From assembly GCA_037039925.1 (NCBI GenBank), contig JAXRKP010000262.1, positions 1-64,000 on the forward strand: a stretch of 64,000 nt of DNA, written 5' to 3'. The position numbers and the translations under genes are program-made. Below, piece after piece: positions 35,644-46,791 of this stretch (the stretch's first letter is position 1; each line of letters starts with the position of its first letter). The DNA is from Doris montereyensis. Taxonomy: Eukaryota > Mollusca > Gastropoda > Nudibranchia > Dorididae. The notes under the pieces are model-generated. The model made no database searches, was not told where the DNA came from, and saw only the letters and a program-made list of their open reading frames with translations.

Positions 35644-35664
35644 TCACATATATATATATATATT
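35594..35664. repeat. (AT)n microsatellite
   Basis: Two AT runs (about 35594-35638 and 35648-35664) are separated by TAGAATCAC, in the intron between P and O, about 40 bases from the exon P donor. Confidence 0.95.
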
Positions 35665-35701
35665 TCAATGATTATTATGAAGAAAAATGACAGCTATCCA
35701 C

Positions 35702-35906
35702 CTTAAACACTTTTTGTTGTTCTTCCAAGATCTCTACAGCACAATCTGAGGCACGTCAGCCTGCAATTGCATCTCAGTCTCCTTGCACCATCTTTCAATC
35801 TTCTGACAATCTCCTTCAAAGCTTTTCCTGGATGAGCTGCAATCTCGCAGATTGTTTTGTTGATCCTTTATCTTCTGAAGAAGTTTCTGATGTTTCTGAG
35901 CCAATC
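35702..35906 (-). CDS. Spectrin-repeat gene, exon P (one frameshift)
   Basis: 205 bp; acceptor GTATTAG, donor AAG|GTGGAT. The first two bases complete a Gly codon with exon R (phase 1). It encodes LAQKHQKLLQKIKDQQNNLR and DCQKIERWCKETEMQLQADV, with RW at a helix-A start. One base is missing near 35748, after which the reading continues SDCAVEILEEQQKVFK and joins exon O. The corrected length is 206 bp. Confidence 0.78.
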
Positions 35907-36651
35907 CTAATACAACAAAAATGAATACAATATTGATGTGTGCTTCACAAGGAGACAAAAAGTACATAATGCCTCGGAAGATGTTGATTTCAAAGTCAAT
36001 GTCTTTTCTTGTAATATTCCTTGAACACAAATTGAAATTTAAAATACCATAAGACTTTTCATTTGCTTCAAAATTGTTTTCCTCTTTTGTTTTATTGCTT
36101 TTATTAATCATATGTATATTGCTGTGTCAGTTACATTTAGCTGAATTTGTATTTGAAAGGATTAATAGGAAAAAAAGAAATTCATAGCTGCCAATCTTCT
36201 AAAATCAAAAAACAGACTCTGACTGCACAAACTTATTTTATTTATAATAGTTGCATGACGCTCTGAAATATTCCAGAAAACATTGATAATTTAACTTGAA
36301 TAATCCCCTTTAAGGTAACTTACAATAAATCTGCTGATCGCTGGTCATTCTAGCAATATGCAACAGTAATTTTGCGGACTCAGAATGGCGTCTCCGCACA
36401 TTCCTCCCAATTTCTCTAAATCTCTGACATTGACTTAGGGTTTCTTTAAACATAAATTGTGGTTAACCAACATATACATAGTTTTCAAGGTAAATACAGA
36501 CTTAAGGACTCAAGCCAAAATAACATGCTAAATACGTTTTTGATGTACCAGTTGGCAGCTATGGAAACTTATAGGAAAGAAAGAAGGACCCAAAGACAGA
36601 AAGATAAAAATAAAGAAGGAAAAGAAAGGAAAAAAAAAACCCATACACAAA

Positions 36652-36954
<303 letters not shown>

Positions 36955-37173
36955 GACAGAGAGAAGAGAGAGAGAGAGAGAGAGACAAACAGACAGACAG
37001 AGACAGAGAGAAAGACAGAGAGATACACAGAGAGACAGAGAGCTGAGAGGCAGAGACAGACAAACAAACAGACTGAAGCTATATTGAAAAGAGAAAGAGA
37101 AAGGACAATGTGAGACAAATCAAGACAAAATTCTTGTTCATCATCCATGCAATGAACACCACAGGTAGCTTAC

Positions 37174-37294
37174 CTTGAACCATCTCCTCTAATTGCTGCT
37201 TCTCTTCCTCACTGCACTCTTCGTGAAGAATTTCCGCCTGTGATGCCACCTCATTTATACGCTCTGTTTGATTTTGAACCTTGGCACCTATGCT
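37174..37294 (-). CDS. Spectrin-repeat gene, exon R
   Basis: 121 bp, intact; acceptor TAAAATAG, donor CAAG|GTAAGC. It encodes SIGAKVQNQTERINEVASQA and EILHEECSEEEKQQLEEMVQ plus one base that joins exon P to give Gly (phase 1). It follows exon S (ending VDKCK). Helix B-C region of the repeat whose helix A (KLNKWLDERE) is in exon S. Confidence 0.84.
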
Positions 37295-38214
37295 CTATTT
37301 TACAAATAAGGTAGAAAGTACATTCATTTACATCATGACATATTGTGTGCATATGAACACTTGTCATTCGGAGATGATTAAAACCTTTTTGAATTGAATT
37401 GAATTGAATTGCCATGTTCAGTACAAATCTAACCTGAAATATTCATAAAGATTAATGGAAAGTTGAGAATTAAAAATAACCATAAAGGAGAAATTATAAA
37501 ATACATGACTCTTTACTGTTTTGGCATGTCTGCTTTGTTTTATTGTATTTTATGACAGAATTCTGATCTGTTTAACATCATAAATATTTAAGAAAATTTA
37601 CATTCTTGCTCTTTTTGTTCACAAATATATACATCTCATGTGAAGCATGAGAAAACAAAAGCAATTCAACAGAGAATTGTAAATTGTAACTAAATAGGAC
37701 TTAAATGATTTAAGAGTCATTACCGACCAATCTTAAGCACATTTTAGTTTGTATTAAACGTTTCGAATGAAAACTCAAAGGGGCCTTTCTGTTGTATTTT
37801 TTTAGAGTTCTTCATGATAAATTAAAGTGATTCCTCTTCTTCTTCTGAGATGGTCGTAAGTTGTTTGAGCTCTGAGAGAGCCCTTGAAATGGCAACAATC
37901 ATCACGTACATGCCTTGTTGGCTCGGGGTCAGTTGCGGATATTCACGGCTTAAAAGGTCTTACGTTCTTAAACAACAGATCAACAAAGGGCTTATTTAGT
38001 CCTATATTTACTTTAACATTCATAATGATATATCAAAGGGATGATTTAATTGTATCTAATTTAGTGTTCTTAATGGCAAAATTTAAGGGGTCTTTCAGCC
38101 ATATCTAAAATATATGTATTAGGAAAAGGCTAGGGATAAATCTGTAGGACACAGTAATATACATGAGAAAACAAATTGTGTCTTTTCTTTTTCAAATCTT
38201 TTTTTCATTCTTAC

Positions 38215-38541
38215 CTTGCATTTGTCAACTTGTTTCTCCACATGCACAGCCAGCAGTCTAACAGTGTCAAAGGGTTTTGTAGCAGCCTCTCTCTCATCCA
38301 ACCATTTATTCAGTTTGTCAATGCGTTCCTTCAACTCTTTTCTGCGATCCAGTTTTTCCTCAAATTCCCTACACTGGGTTGACACTGCACCATATAGCTC
38401 GTTGTGTTTTGTTTGGACTGAGGCTAACAGATTTTCCAGATTGTCTTTCTCTTGCGATGGAAGATCTCCTATCAAAGCCTGAACTTTCTGGCCGACACTG
38501 TCCAAAGTCATTTGTCTCTGGCTGAGCTCTGTCTCCAGATC
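38215..38541 (-). CDS. Spectrin-repeat gene, exon S
   Basis: 327 bp, 109 codons, intact, phase 0 to 0; acceptor TGTCTTAG, donor AAG|GTAAGA. It is the largest exon in the set. It encodes DLETELSQRQMTLDSVGQKV, NLENLLASVQTKHNELYGAV, EFEEKLDRRKELKERIDKLN, then KWLDEREAATKPFDTVRLLA and VEKQVDKCK. It therefore contains helix C of one repeat and helices A and B of the next, with the WL pair at the helix-A start. It is the best single exon for a homology search. Confidence 0.92.
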
Positions 38542-39245
38542 CTAAGACAAAAACAAACATTATTATCTTTGTATTGCAGTCATATACACAGTTTAAACTT
38601 TTTGATAACTTCTCCATACTGTGGACATCATGTAAACTGTTGACAGCATGTAAACTGTTGACAACATACAGATATAGAGAAACCATACATAGTTTCAATA
38701 AATTTCAATCTAAAACTCAAAGAGATCCCCCATCATTCAATATATGGAGTAAATGTAAGATTATGTCGTGTAAAAATGAAACAGAACTTTCAACAAAAAG
38801 ATACCTATTGTCACATGATATAAATAGTATTTGAATTCATGGTAATAAAACCATAACTTGAATAACATTTCAATTCAGTGTCAGTTCATAACAAACAATA
38901 TTCACCATAAAATCATTGGTTATCAACAATGACAAAATGATAAAGAAAACGTCTAATATAAAACCTAAACAGCCAGCTAATGACAATGAAAACTACAAAC
39001 CTGTTTAGCAACAAGTTGGGAAACATCAGTAAAGATTTTGAATAAGATTATCAACTAGAAATGGGAAAGGAACATGGAAATGAGAGGAGGGGGAGATATT
39101 TTCATGAAGTTAGTATGTATAGGTATAGATCAAACTAAACTGAAAGATATATTCAACTTTTATCTACTGTAAAATACATATTATATAGATCTAGATCTAA
39201 GTCCTCAAATAAGGTGGAAAAAGGGTCCCTGATTTGTTGACAAAC

Positions 39246-39453
39246 CTTCATTTTCTCCAGTCTTTTTTCCACATTCTCTGTGGCATGTCCAAGCTTGCTG
39301 TCCTCCTGTCTGTCCACCTCACACTGGTCAAGCCATGTCAGGTAACGATCAGCCTCTTCCTTGATGGCATCTATGTCAGAACCTATAGCTTCATAACCCT
39401 GTCGCTTGCGCCTGATGCTGCTTTCGAGCTCTCCATATCTTTTCTCCAGATCC
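39246..39453 (-). CDS. Spectrin-repeat gene, exon T
   Basis: 208 bp, intact; acceptor CACCAAAG, donor AAG|GTTTGT. The first base completes an Arg codon split with exon U (phase 2). It encodes DLEKRYGELESSIRRKRQGY, EAIGSDIDAIKEEADRYLTW and LDQCEVDRQEDSKLGHATEN. The RYLTWLDQ segment is a clear helix-A start. It precedes exon S. Confidence 0.88.
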
Positions 39454-39704
39454 CTTTGGTGATAGAAAATAATACAAAGCAATACAGAAATTTATAAAAA
39501 AAAAGATACAGTTGGAAAAGCAATACATATTCTTAGAAGCCTTTGTGAGTGGGTGGGGGTGGGGTATATTATATGCGTAGCAACGGTGACAAACTACTTT
39601 TTCAACATAAACCAAGAATTGTCATCGATCAGGCCCCTAGCTTTCTTAGCCTAATAAGCATCAAAGAAATGGATATTACAAATTCGAGTATAGACTTTAG
39701 ACAG

Positions 39705-39870
39705 ATCTCGATATCCATATGTCGGCCTCTTTAGATCTAGATACATGTATATGTAAATTTGCATAGAATCTAGATCTAGATCTGGACCAAAGGAAAGGAG
39801 ATCTAGATCTAGAGTTTAGATCGTAGATCTATTCTAATCTATGTTTAAAAATCTAGTACATTCTTAGATT
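39705..39870. repeat. Cluster of TAGATCTAGATC motifs
   Basis: A run of short, partly palindromic AGATCTAGATCTAGA motifs, denser than chance. Similar short clusters recur at 39180-39200, 40775-40790 and 52850-52865. Origin unclear. Confidence 0.7.
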
Positions 39871-40142
39871 CTTAGTTCTATATCTATTTGTAGATTTTCT
39901 GAAAGACTGGCTAGAATCCAAGCGTCATCCATTGTACAAAGTCTGGAAATTTGGAGAAACTTGGTCTATCTATTGAGTATTTTTAAATTGGTTTGTTGGG
40001 GAGGTGGGGGTTACATGTGTAGTTTGCTTTTGCATAGTGCGTCTTTTGGAAATTTCCCGCCATTAACTAGACTAGAACTATCCATACCGGAAACGCATTT
40101 GCAGACGACACAAATAAGAAAAAATTACACAAAAGATACAGG

Positions 40143-40535
40143 AAGTGAATTTAATGACACAAGATAATATGAAAGCCCATAGGAACAAAGACGAGATAAA
40201 TACAAGGAATAGACAGAAACAAATCCTGACCACCATGGGGATCGAACCTGCGACCTCTGCGTCGGCACCCATCGCCTCGCCACGAAAAAGAAAGCGTGCT
40301 ACCAACGGAGCTAACTACGCTCCCTAGGCTCGGTTGGTAGCACGCTTTCTTTTCATGGCGAGGCATTGGGTGCCGACGCAGAGGTCACGGGTTCGATCTC
40401 CATGGTGGCCAGGATTTTTTCTGTCTATTTCTTGTATTTGTCTCGTCTTTGTTCCAATGGGGTTTTCATATTATCTTGTGTCATTAACTTCACTTCCGAC
40501 ATGCCCATTGCCTCACTGTTTGTCTTTATCTACGT
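40143..40535. mobile_element. Head-to-head tRNA-derived SINE pair (foldback) with 15-bp target duplication
   Basis: Two inverted copies of one element face each other around about 40315-40332. The left copy reads on minus (40326 to 40143), the right copy on plus (about 40328 to 40535). Both carry a tRNA-like A box (GCTCCGTTGGTAGCACG or GCTCGGTTGGTAGCACG) and a B box (GGTTCGATC), then a shared tail with TTCTGTCTATT and ATATTATCTTGTGTCATTAA. Arms of about 165 bp differ by scattered substitutions. The pair is bounded by the direct repeat CACAAAAGATACAGG at 40128-40142 and 40536-40550, indicating insertion as one unit. The left copy lacks about 37 bp of the right copy's 3' end. Confidence 0.85.
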
Positions 40536-40546
40536 CACAAAAGATA

Positions 40547-40753
40547 CAGGGTGATCAATCTAAAAATAAACGCAACCCATCATATATTTTGAACGCACAA
40601 AATTTCAATCGATATTTTGTCGAGGGTTTTTTGCAAATATGGTGTGAAAGACAACTTGGTAGATTTACGCATTTCCAACATTTGCTGTAAGAGTCAATAT
40701 AATTAATTGTTTACCATATCTTCCATGGGTTGTGTTTTAGATTTGTCGTCCTG
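40547..40753. mobile_element. 207-bp Tc1/mariner-type MITE with TA target site
   Basis: Terminal inverted repeats: the left end starts CAGGGTGATCAATCTAAAAA and continues to CGCAACCCAT (40547-40580). The right end (about 40725-40753) is its imperfect reverse complement, with ATGGGTTGTGTTTTAGAT and ending CGTCCTG. Both ends are flanked by TA (40545-40546 and 40754-40755), the target duplication of the Tc1/mariner superfamily. The inside has no transposase, so it is non-autonomous. Confidence 0.78.
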
Positions 40754-42272
40754 TACTAGCATCTTTGATTATACCTAGATCTAGATCTAGAACTTTTATT
40801 TAAAGTAATTTCTCGTTACGAATAAAGTAAATACATTTTCATATGCTAGTCGAGAAGAAACATTAAAGGAAATGATACAGAGCTACATAGCTATTCTAAA
40901 CTGTTTTATTTTATATTTTATATAGAAGACACAAGTCTTTTTTCTTTGTATCTCCCTTTATTAAATACAGACCCTAGAAGTGGGTTTTCCAAGTTTATCG
41001 AACGACATTGAATGTCTTTTGAATACTCAGTTAAGCATGGATCTACAGAAGGTAACTATATTCTGTTTCTCACTTAGTGAGTAGTATTAAATCTACGTTA
41101 GATAACTGTAATATTTTATAATGATCCAGACAAAACAAAAACGAAAAAAAAAGCCCAAACACAAAAGCAGCTAGACCCTACAAGTTCAAATCATACATCA
41201 ATTAGACAAAAGATAACTTTGTTATAGTCATGTACATATATATCTTCTTGTAGTATAATACTCTACTAACACATTCGACGTGTGTATAAATGAATGCACA
41301 TAAGACAGGATATATATTAATGTACTTTATTATTCTTTCAGAGTCGTTGAAACTACCTCAGCACCCTGGCACTGCAAACGCTGTAGGAGGTCTCCAATGT
41401 CTAAGAAATAATTTAAAGTGCAAGCTTTCTTCAAACCACCGAATATTATAGAATGCTGGTAGCTATAAAAACCACTTTAAATTTGTAAGTGCTCGAAAAA
41501 AAAATCCAACTGTAACGCTCTATCTTTAATTTGCGTCCACATTCGTGTAGGTTTAACCAAAAAAAAAACAACAACACATTATTGACGGAGAAGCAATTCG
41601 AGAGCCCAAGGAGGTTACAAAAAGGCCATAAAAGTAATTTTAACAGGATAGAGGTTGATGTGGGGTCACTTGTCGACCTGCCATCTTCGTTACCGTACTA
41701 TTTTTTCTTTCATGGCAGTACACAAAACCCTTGGCGAAACATGTCAGTGTCAGCGCAGCAAGCAAACAGTCAATCACAGTGTTCTTCCCCTTTTCAATTT
41801 GTTTTGAGGCTTGTCGTCCCATGTTATTTTTTCGTAACCAATGGCAGCTGTTGTTATGTGGAGAAAGGGGTCAGTCTATAATATGCAGTGGTGGTCAGTT
41901 TGTGTCAGTCAGTCTTCATTACTCTTCTTTGTAGACCCACATTTTCTTTTCCTATAGGCCTTTGTGGGCAATGTTTGAATCATGTCCCATCCCGTTGAAT
42001 CCCTTGATGACAGGTAATTTTGATCGAGCATCACGTCATCAAACAATCAATTTAAAATAAACAAACTCACGGGCGGTGATCTCCAGATGAACAAACGCAA
42101 AGGCCATGTCATTTTTGTTATTTTGTGTTCCAAAAGTCAAGTAGACACACTTCATGCCAAAGATTTATGCATTTTATCATTTATTTCCTGATACATGTAC
42201 ATGTAGACGGGATGCTAAGCGTGAGGCTTTACATGAGCAGCACAAGAACTGTGACGTTGAAATAACACACAC

Positions 42273-42390
42273 CTGATTTGATCGGCGACCAGCTCGGCAT
42301 CGGGTTGACTGAGCTTGGGAGACAAGTCCACTGCAGTGTTCTTGATGCCTTCCAGAGCTGTTTCTTCTGGTCCACTTCATCTTGCAGTTT
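42273..42390 (-). CDS. Spectrin-repeat gene, exon U (one frameshift)
   Basis: 118 bp; acceptor TTTCCAG, donor ATCAG|GTGTGT. It starts KLQDEVDQKKQLW. One G appears missing near 42350, after which the frame reads GIKNTAVDLSPKLSQPDAEL and VADQI, plus two bases that form Arg with exon T. The corrected length is 119 bp. The 19-kb intron upstream (in gene orientation) separates it from exon V (ending KSLQLQ), in phase 0. Confidence 0.75.
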
Positions 42391-42499
42391 CTGGAAACAA
42401 TGGTGAAAATTGGGAACATCAGTCATAATTATTTTGAAGAAGGTTTATTTAAATATAGTATTACAAACAGCGCAGACATATGTCTTTTCCACACTATGA

Positions 42500-42925
42500 T
42501 ATGCATGCGAAACGTGGACACTAGATACACAATGTCGCAAGCGTTTAGAAGTATTTGAAATGTGGATATATAGAAGAATATTGAAAATCCCATGGACAGC
42601 GAAAGAAACAAACATGGGAGCTCTAGTGGAAATTGGAAAAGAAAGAGAGCTTATAGAGAACATCAAGAAAAGACAAATGAGATCTTTGACCATGTGTGGA
42701 GACAAAATGGATTAGAAAAACTAGCAACATCTGGATTCATAGAAGGGACAAGAGCTCATTGCAGACAACGCACCACATATAAATAACAGCGTTAAAACAA
42801 AACACGTCCGATATCACCACCAACTCGGATTTTACAAGAAACGGTGAAGAAAGATTAACGCGGAGAGGGATGGTCCGCAAAGTGCTGAAAAGCGCAAGCC
42901 ACAAATGATGATGATGATTTACATG
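42500..42925 (+). mobile_element. Non-LTR retrotransposon 3' fragment (decayed ORF2 C-terminus)
   Basis: The plus strand encodes the conserved end of a LINE endonuclease-reverse transcriptase: CETWTLD, then RLEVFEMWIYRRILKIPW, KKRQMRSL, then after a frame change near 42685 FDHVWRQNGLEKLA, FIEGTRAHCRQRTTYK and a stop. Downstream, MVRKVLKSASHK is followed by an ATGATGATGATG tail, typical of 3' ends of this LINE group. 5'-truncated, frameshifted and inactive, inserted antisense in the V-U intron. The EMW-RRIL-W and GRQR-like motifs are the recognisable parts; the exact clade is not assigned. Confidence 0.82.
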
Positions 42926-43039
42926 CATATTAGGTTTGCAATTAATAGAAAACGTCCACGAGGAGAGTACATATATTTATTGAATGGTCTAATCAACAAT
43001 ATAACAATTGTAGGTCAGAGTAGGTGTACCAACTGTATT

Positions 43040-43390
43040 ATGTATGTATGTATGTATGTATGTATGAATGTATGTATGTATGTATGTATGTATGTATGTA
43101 TGTATATGTATGTATGTATGTATGTATATATGATACGTATGTATGTATGTATGTATGTATGTATGTATGTATGTATGTATGTATGTATGTATGTACGTAT
43201 GTATGTACGTATGTGTGTATGTATGTATGTATGCATGTATGTACATGTGCGTATGTATGTACGTATTGTTTATATTTGTTTATGTGCATGTTTATGCATG
43301 TATGTATGTATGTATGTATGTATGTATGTATGTATGTATATAGATATATGTATGCATGTATGCATGTATGTATATATTCATGAATGTATG
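43040..43390. repeat. (GTAT)n microsatellite
   Basis: About 350 bp of TATG tetranucleotides with GTAC and GCAT variants. Met-Tyr-Val-Cys and His-Thr-Tyr-Ile frames over it are spurious. Confidence 0.97.
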
Positions 43391-44009
43391 TACTGTAGGC
43401 CCTATGTCTGTATATGCCTTTATGTATGCATTTCAGCATGAACACAGAGGGACTGATTGTTTGTTTCATTGGGAATGAATACATCCACCATATGCGGTGA
43501 TCCATGGGGAAAACTAAAGGCGAGAGCAAGATGAACGCTTTTAAAACAGCGAAAGGAAAGATAAGACCTACCTGCAACTCTCAACAACCAGCCACGAATA
43601 CAGTGAACACGGGTATTATACAGTATCGCATATCGTGTTATAGATTTACATAATCTAATTCCGCTGTGTTTAAAATATTAATTGAAGGCCTAGTATGATA
43701 ATGATAGTGTGGGTGTGAGTTGTGAGGGCATCAATTTGTTGAGTACAATGGCCACCCAAGCAGCACGAACCAACGGGACGTTGAGTCATTGGATGTGTGA
43801 GAATACAGCACATGTACACGTGTCCACGTCAGATTTCGGTGCATCATGGGTGAGAATCAAGAATCGATTCATGGGGCTTATATCGATCCTAGATCTATTG
43901 TTCCAAAAGAGTGAAAGAAATAACAGAGATCCGTAGTCACTGAGAAACATGAGCGAGGTAGGGTAGGGACAAGAAAACATGTTCCGTGTGTATGTAATGG
44001 TATTAGGTA

Positions 44010-44054
44010 TCCATCCATCTATCTATCCATCTATCTATCTATCTATTTATCTAC

Positions 44055-44098
<44 letters not shown>

Positions 44099-44386
44099 AT
44101 CTATGTATGTATATATCTATCTATCTATCTATATATCTATCTATCTATATCTGTCTATCTATCTATCTATCTATCTACCTATATATATTTCTATCTATGT
44201 ATCTATCAATCTATCTATCTATCAATCTAAATAGCTATCTATCTATCTATCTATATATCTATTTATCTATCTATCTATCTATCTCTGTCTGTTTGTCTCT
44301 CTATCTATCTATTTATCTCATCCATCAATCCAATCCTCAATCCAATCCATCCATCTATCCATCTATCCCATTCATCCATCCATCCA

Positions 44387-44421
<35 letters not shown>

Positions 44422-44564
44422 CTCTGTCTGTCTGGCTCTCTGTCTGTCTGTCTTTGTCTATCTCTGTCTCTGTCTGTCTATGTCTGTCTTTGTCTGTCTG
44501 TCTGTGTCTCTGTCTCTCTCTGTCTGTCTCTGTCTGTCTGTCTGTCTGTTTGTCTATGTCTGTC

Positions 44565-44636
<72 letters not shown>

Positions 44637-44642
44637 CCTCTC

Positions 44643-44688
<46 letters not shown>

Positions 44689-44689
44689 T

Positions 44690-44726
<37 letters not shown>

Positions 44727-44751
44727 TCTCTCTCTCTTCTCTCCTCTCATC

Positions 44752-44784
<33 letters not shown>

Positions 44785-44800
44785 TCTCTCTCTTCTTATC
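44010..44800. repeat. (CTAT)n then (CTGT)n and (CT)n compound tract
   Basis: CTAT units to about 44320, CCAT-rich spacer, then CT dinucleotides mixed with CTGT (44390-44580) and CT with ATCTCT breaks to about 44800. The pyrimidine-rich strand is plus here, opposite to the other AG tracts. Confidence 0.96.
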
Positions 44801-45039
44801 ACATAGTTCCCCGAGTGCTTAACTGATTAAGCCATGCTTTAAAATCCACCAGCGACGGAAAGACTCAGGTAGGTATCATAGGCCACGACCTGACAGCGAG
44901 GGCTTAAAGTTAGATCTCGCTGTGAATGGAAAGGGCCGATCAAACACACAGTGCATAGAAAATCTATACAAATCGCGAAAGTCAGCGATTCGAGTAGCAA
45001 CTTGTCACTAAACGTCGTCTCTGACACACTGCACTGTTA

Positions 45040-45135
45040 TTGTTGTTTTGCCGCGCCGGGAAAAGGCGGGAAATTCGCTTTTGGTATTGGCTGTTTAAAG
45101 CAATTTATTTTTATCAGACCAATCAGATATTGGTA
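45040..45135 (-). promoter_or_regulatory. Possible promoter-like cluster (E2F-like and CCAAT sites)
   Basis: Within about 90 bp there are GGCGGGAA (45065-45072) beside GCCGCGCCGGGAAAA, a typical E2F-like pair, plus three CCAAT/ATTGG elements (45086-45090, about 45119-45123, 45129-45133). Local GC and CpG are higher than in surrounding intron. Read on minus, the CCAAT boxes precede the E2F-like sites, so an internal promoter for a shorter isoform starting before exon U is possible. No first exon is identified. Confidence 0.3.
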
Positions 45136-45343
45136 GGGCAAGATCAATAGTGCCATTAAGGCAGTGTGACCTGGAGGGTATAATTTAGATACCAAAACGC
45201 CAAGAGACTGTCGAATGCTTTTCTAACACTGTTTCATCATGTGAGCCTGGACGTACGCCATTTTGTCTCACGTTTTTTTCCTTCTGATTCTCTTCTTGGA
45301 TACAGAACAATAAGTTACAGAACGGAGACTATTGCTACAACAA

Positions 45344-46705
45344 AACTACCTCACGATAATATTCCTTTCTCGCTTAGGGTTGGGCAATGTGCGATGGTGT
45401 AAAGCCACATCTACATATCACGACACACCGGTACTTATCTCCATTGGCATTTCACGAAAGATTTAAAGTTCCTTTATGTTAGTTATCAACATGGGCTCAC
45501 TCGGTTATTTTGATATGAAGCAGTCACTATAATAATAGCTGTTTCCACCGTATTTTTACACACTTTTGTAATATATTAATTTACGAATGTGTCAAGTGAG
45601 TACGTTCGCGTTATCATGATCGGCCATTAAATAAATTAGATTAGGCATCGTTTAGAAAACGGAATAACGACTGATTTACAAACATGGCGAACTACAAAAT
45701 AACATTATTCAATAATATAACGCACTTCATGATTGATCTAGTTGTGCGTCACATGGGTCCAATATCGGAGTTTAAAGCCTGAAGAATAGTTGCTAACGTG
45801 ACCAAGACGCTCTGATGTAAATAAATTAATATCGCTTCTTCGAAATTAGAGAAACAGCTTTGAATAGAACATGTACCAAATGTTATGACTTTCTTGACTA
45901 GCGAATTCGTCTTCACCCAACAGCATGGGTACATTTTCGAAACAATAACAGCGTCGTATATATACATAACACGTGTCTTAATATACATCGGCTTTTTAAA
46001 AAAAGGGAAGCCTAATTCACGTAAGAAAAATTGTATTTCATAAAAGAAAGATAGATTAAACGCATCAAAGCGGACTCACAAATTCATTTAGAGCCATTAG
46101 AAGCACTGACACAGTAGAAAAAAGTGGTGTGATGGAACAGGAGACTAGTCTGGTGGATTTCCTTGGAACGCCGTAGACACCAGAGACTGACGGCCTACGA
46201 ATGACTTATAATTATAGTATGACGTAAAATTTCAGCAGAATATCGACTTGGGATGCATGCAGCCCAATCAATATCCGCAATTAAGGTTTTTCATCCTTTC
46301 TCTCTCACAGCGTTTAACCAAACTATCGCATGCGTGCGACAGAAAACTAAAAATAACGTTGCTCTCCATCGATTATAAACTATTTAAGGGTGGAACATGC
46401 TATGATTACAATTGCCCAACATTCGGATCTGAATAGGCTAATCGATCTGCAAACAATCGAATTCTTCCGATTAGATGTCCAATTAAATAAGAGTTTTAAT
46501 AATTGATTTCTTGCGTGTAGAAAGCACGAGTATGAAGAAAGTAGTCTATACATTGATAGAAAGAACTTGAAATAGAACGCCAAAAACTATACAGTTTCAT
46601 AGGCGTATCACTATAACTTTTATTGAAATTTACTCCGTCCACCATAAAACACGATCGCATATTGCCCAACCCTAAGCGAGAAAGGAATATTATCTTGAAG
46701 TAGTT
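45344..46705. mobile_element. Pair of 57-bp inverted repeats 1.25 kb apart
   Basis: 45344-45400 (with ATAATATTCCTTTCTCGCTT AGGGTTGGGCAAT) matches the reverse complement of 46649-46705 with about four mismatches. The interior has no recognisable coding. It could be a non-autonomous DNA element with terminal inverted repeats or an inverted duplication; clear target duplications were not seen. The 44-bp minisatellite starts about 90 bp to the right. Confidence 0.6.
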
Positions 46706-46791
46706 CTCAGTATTAATTAAAAGGAAACAGCAATATGAAATACAAGTGAAAGAGTTAATAGAAAAGACGTAGGACCTATAAAGAGCAACAG

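Noticed and set aside
36321..36445. Candidate extra minus-strand exon with a GTAAGTTACC donor
   Set aside because: Exon R ends with one base and exon P begins with two, joining directly in phase. Inserting this segment would give a stop codon at the junction.
40128..40550. Foldback as a long-read chimera artefact
   Set aside because: The arms differ by many substitutions, have unequal ends and are bounded by a direct target duplication, none of which a read foldback would produce.
43560..43620. Possible exon ending at a GTAGGT donor on minus
   Set aside because: No open coding frame with an acceptor could be defined upstream of the donor-like site.
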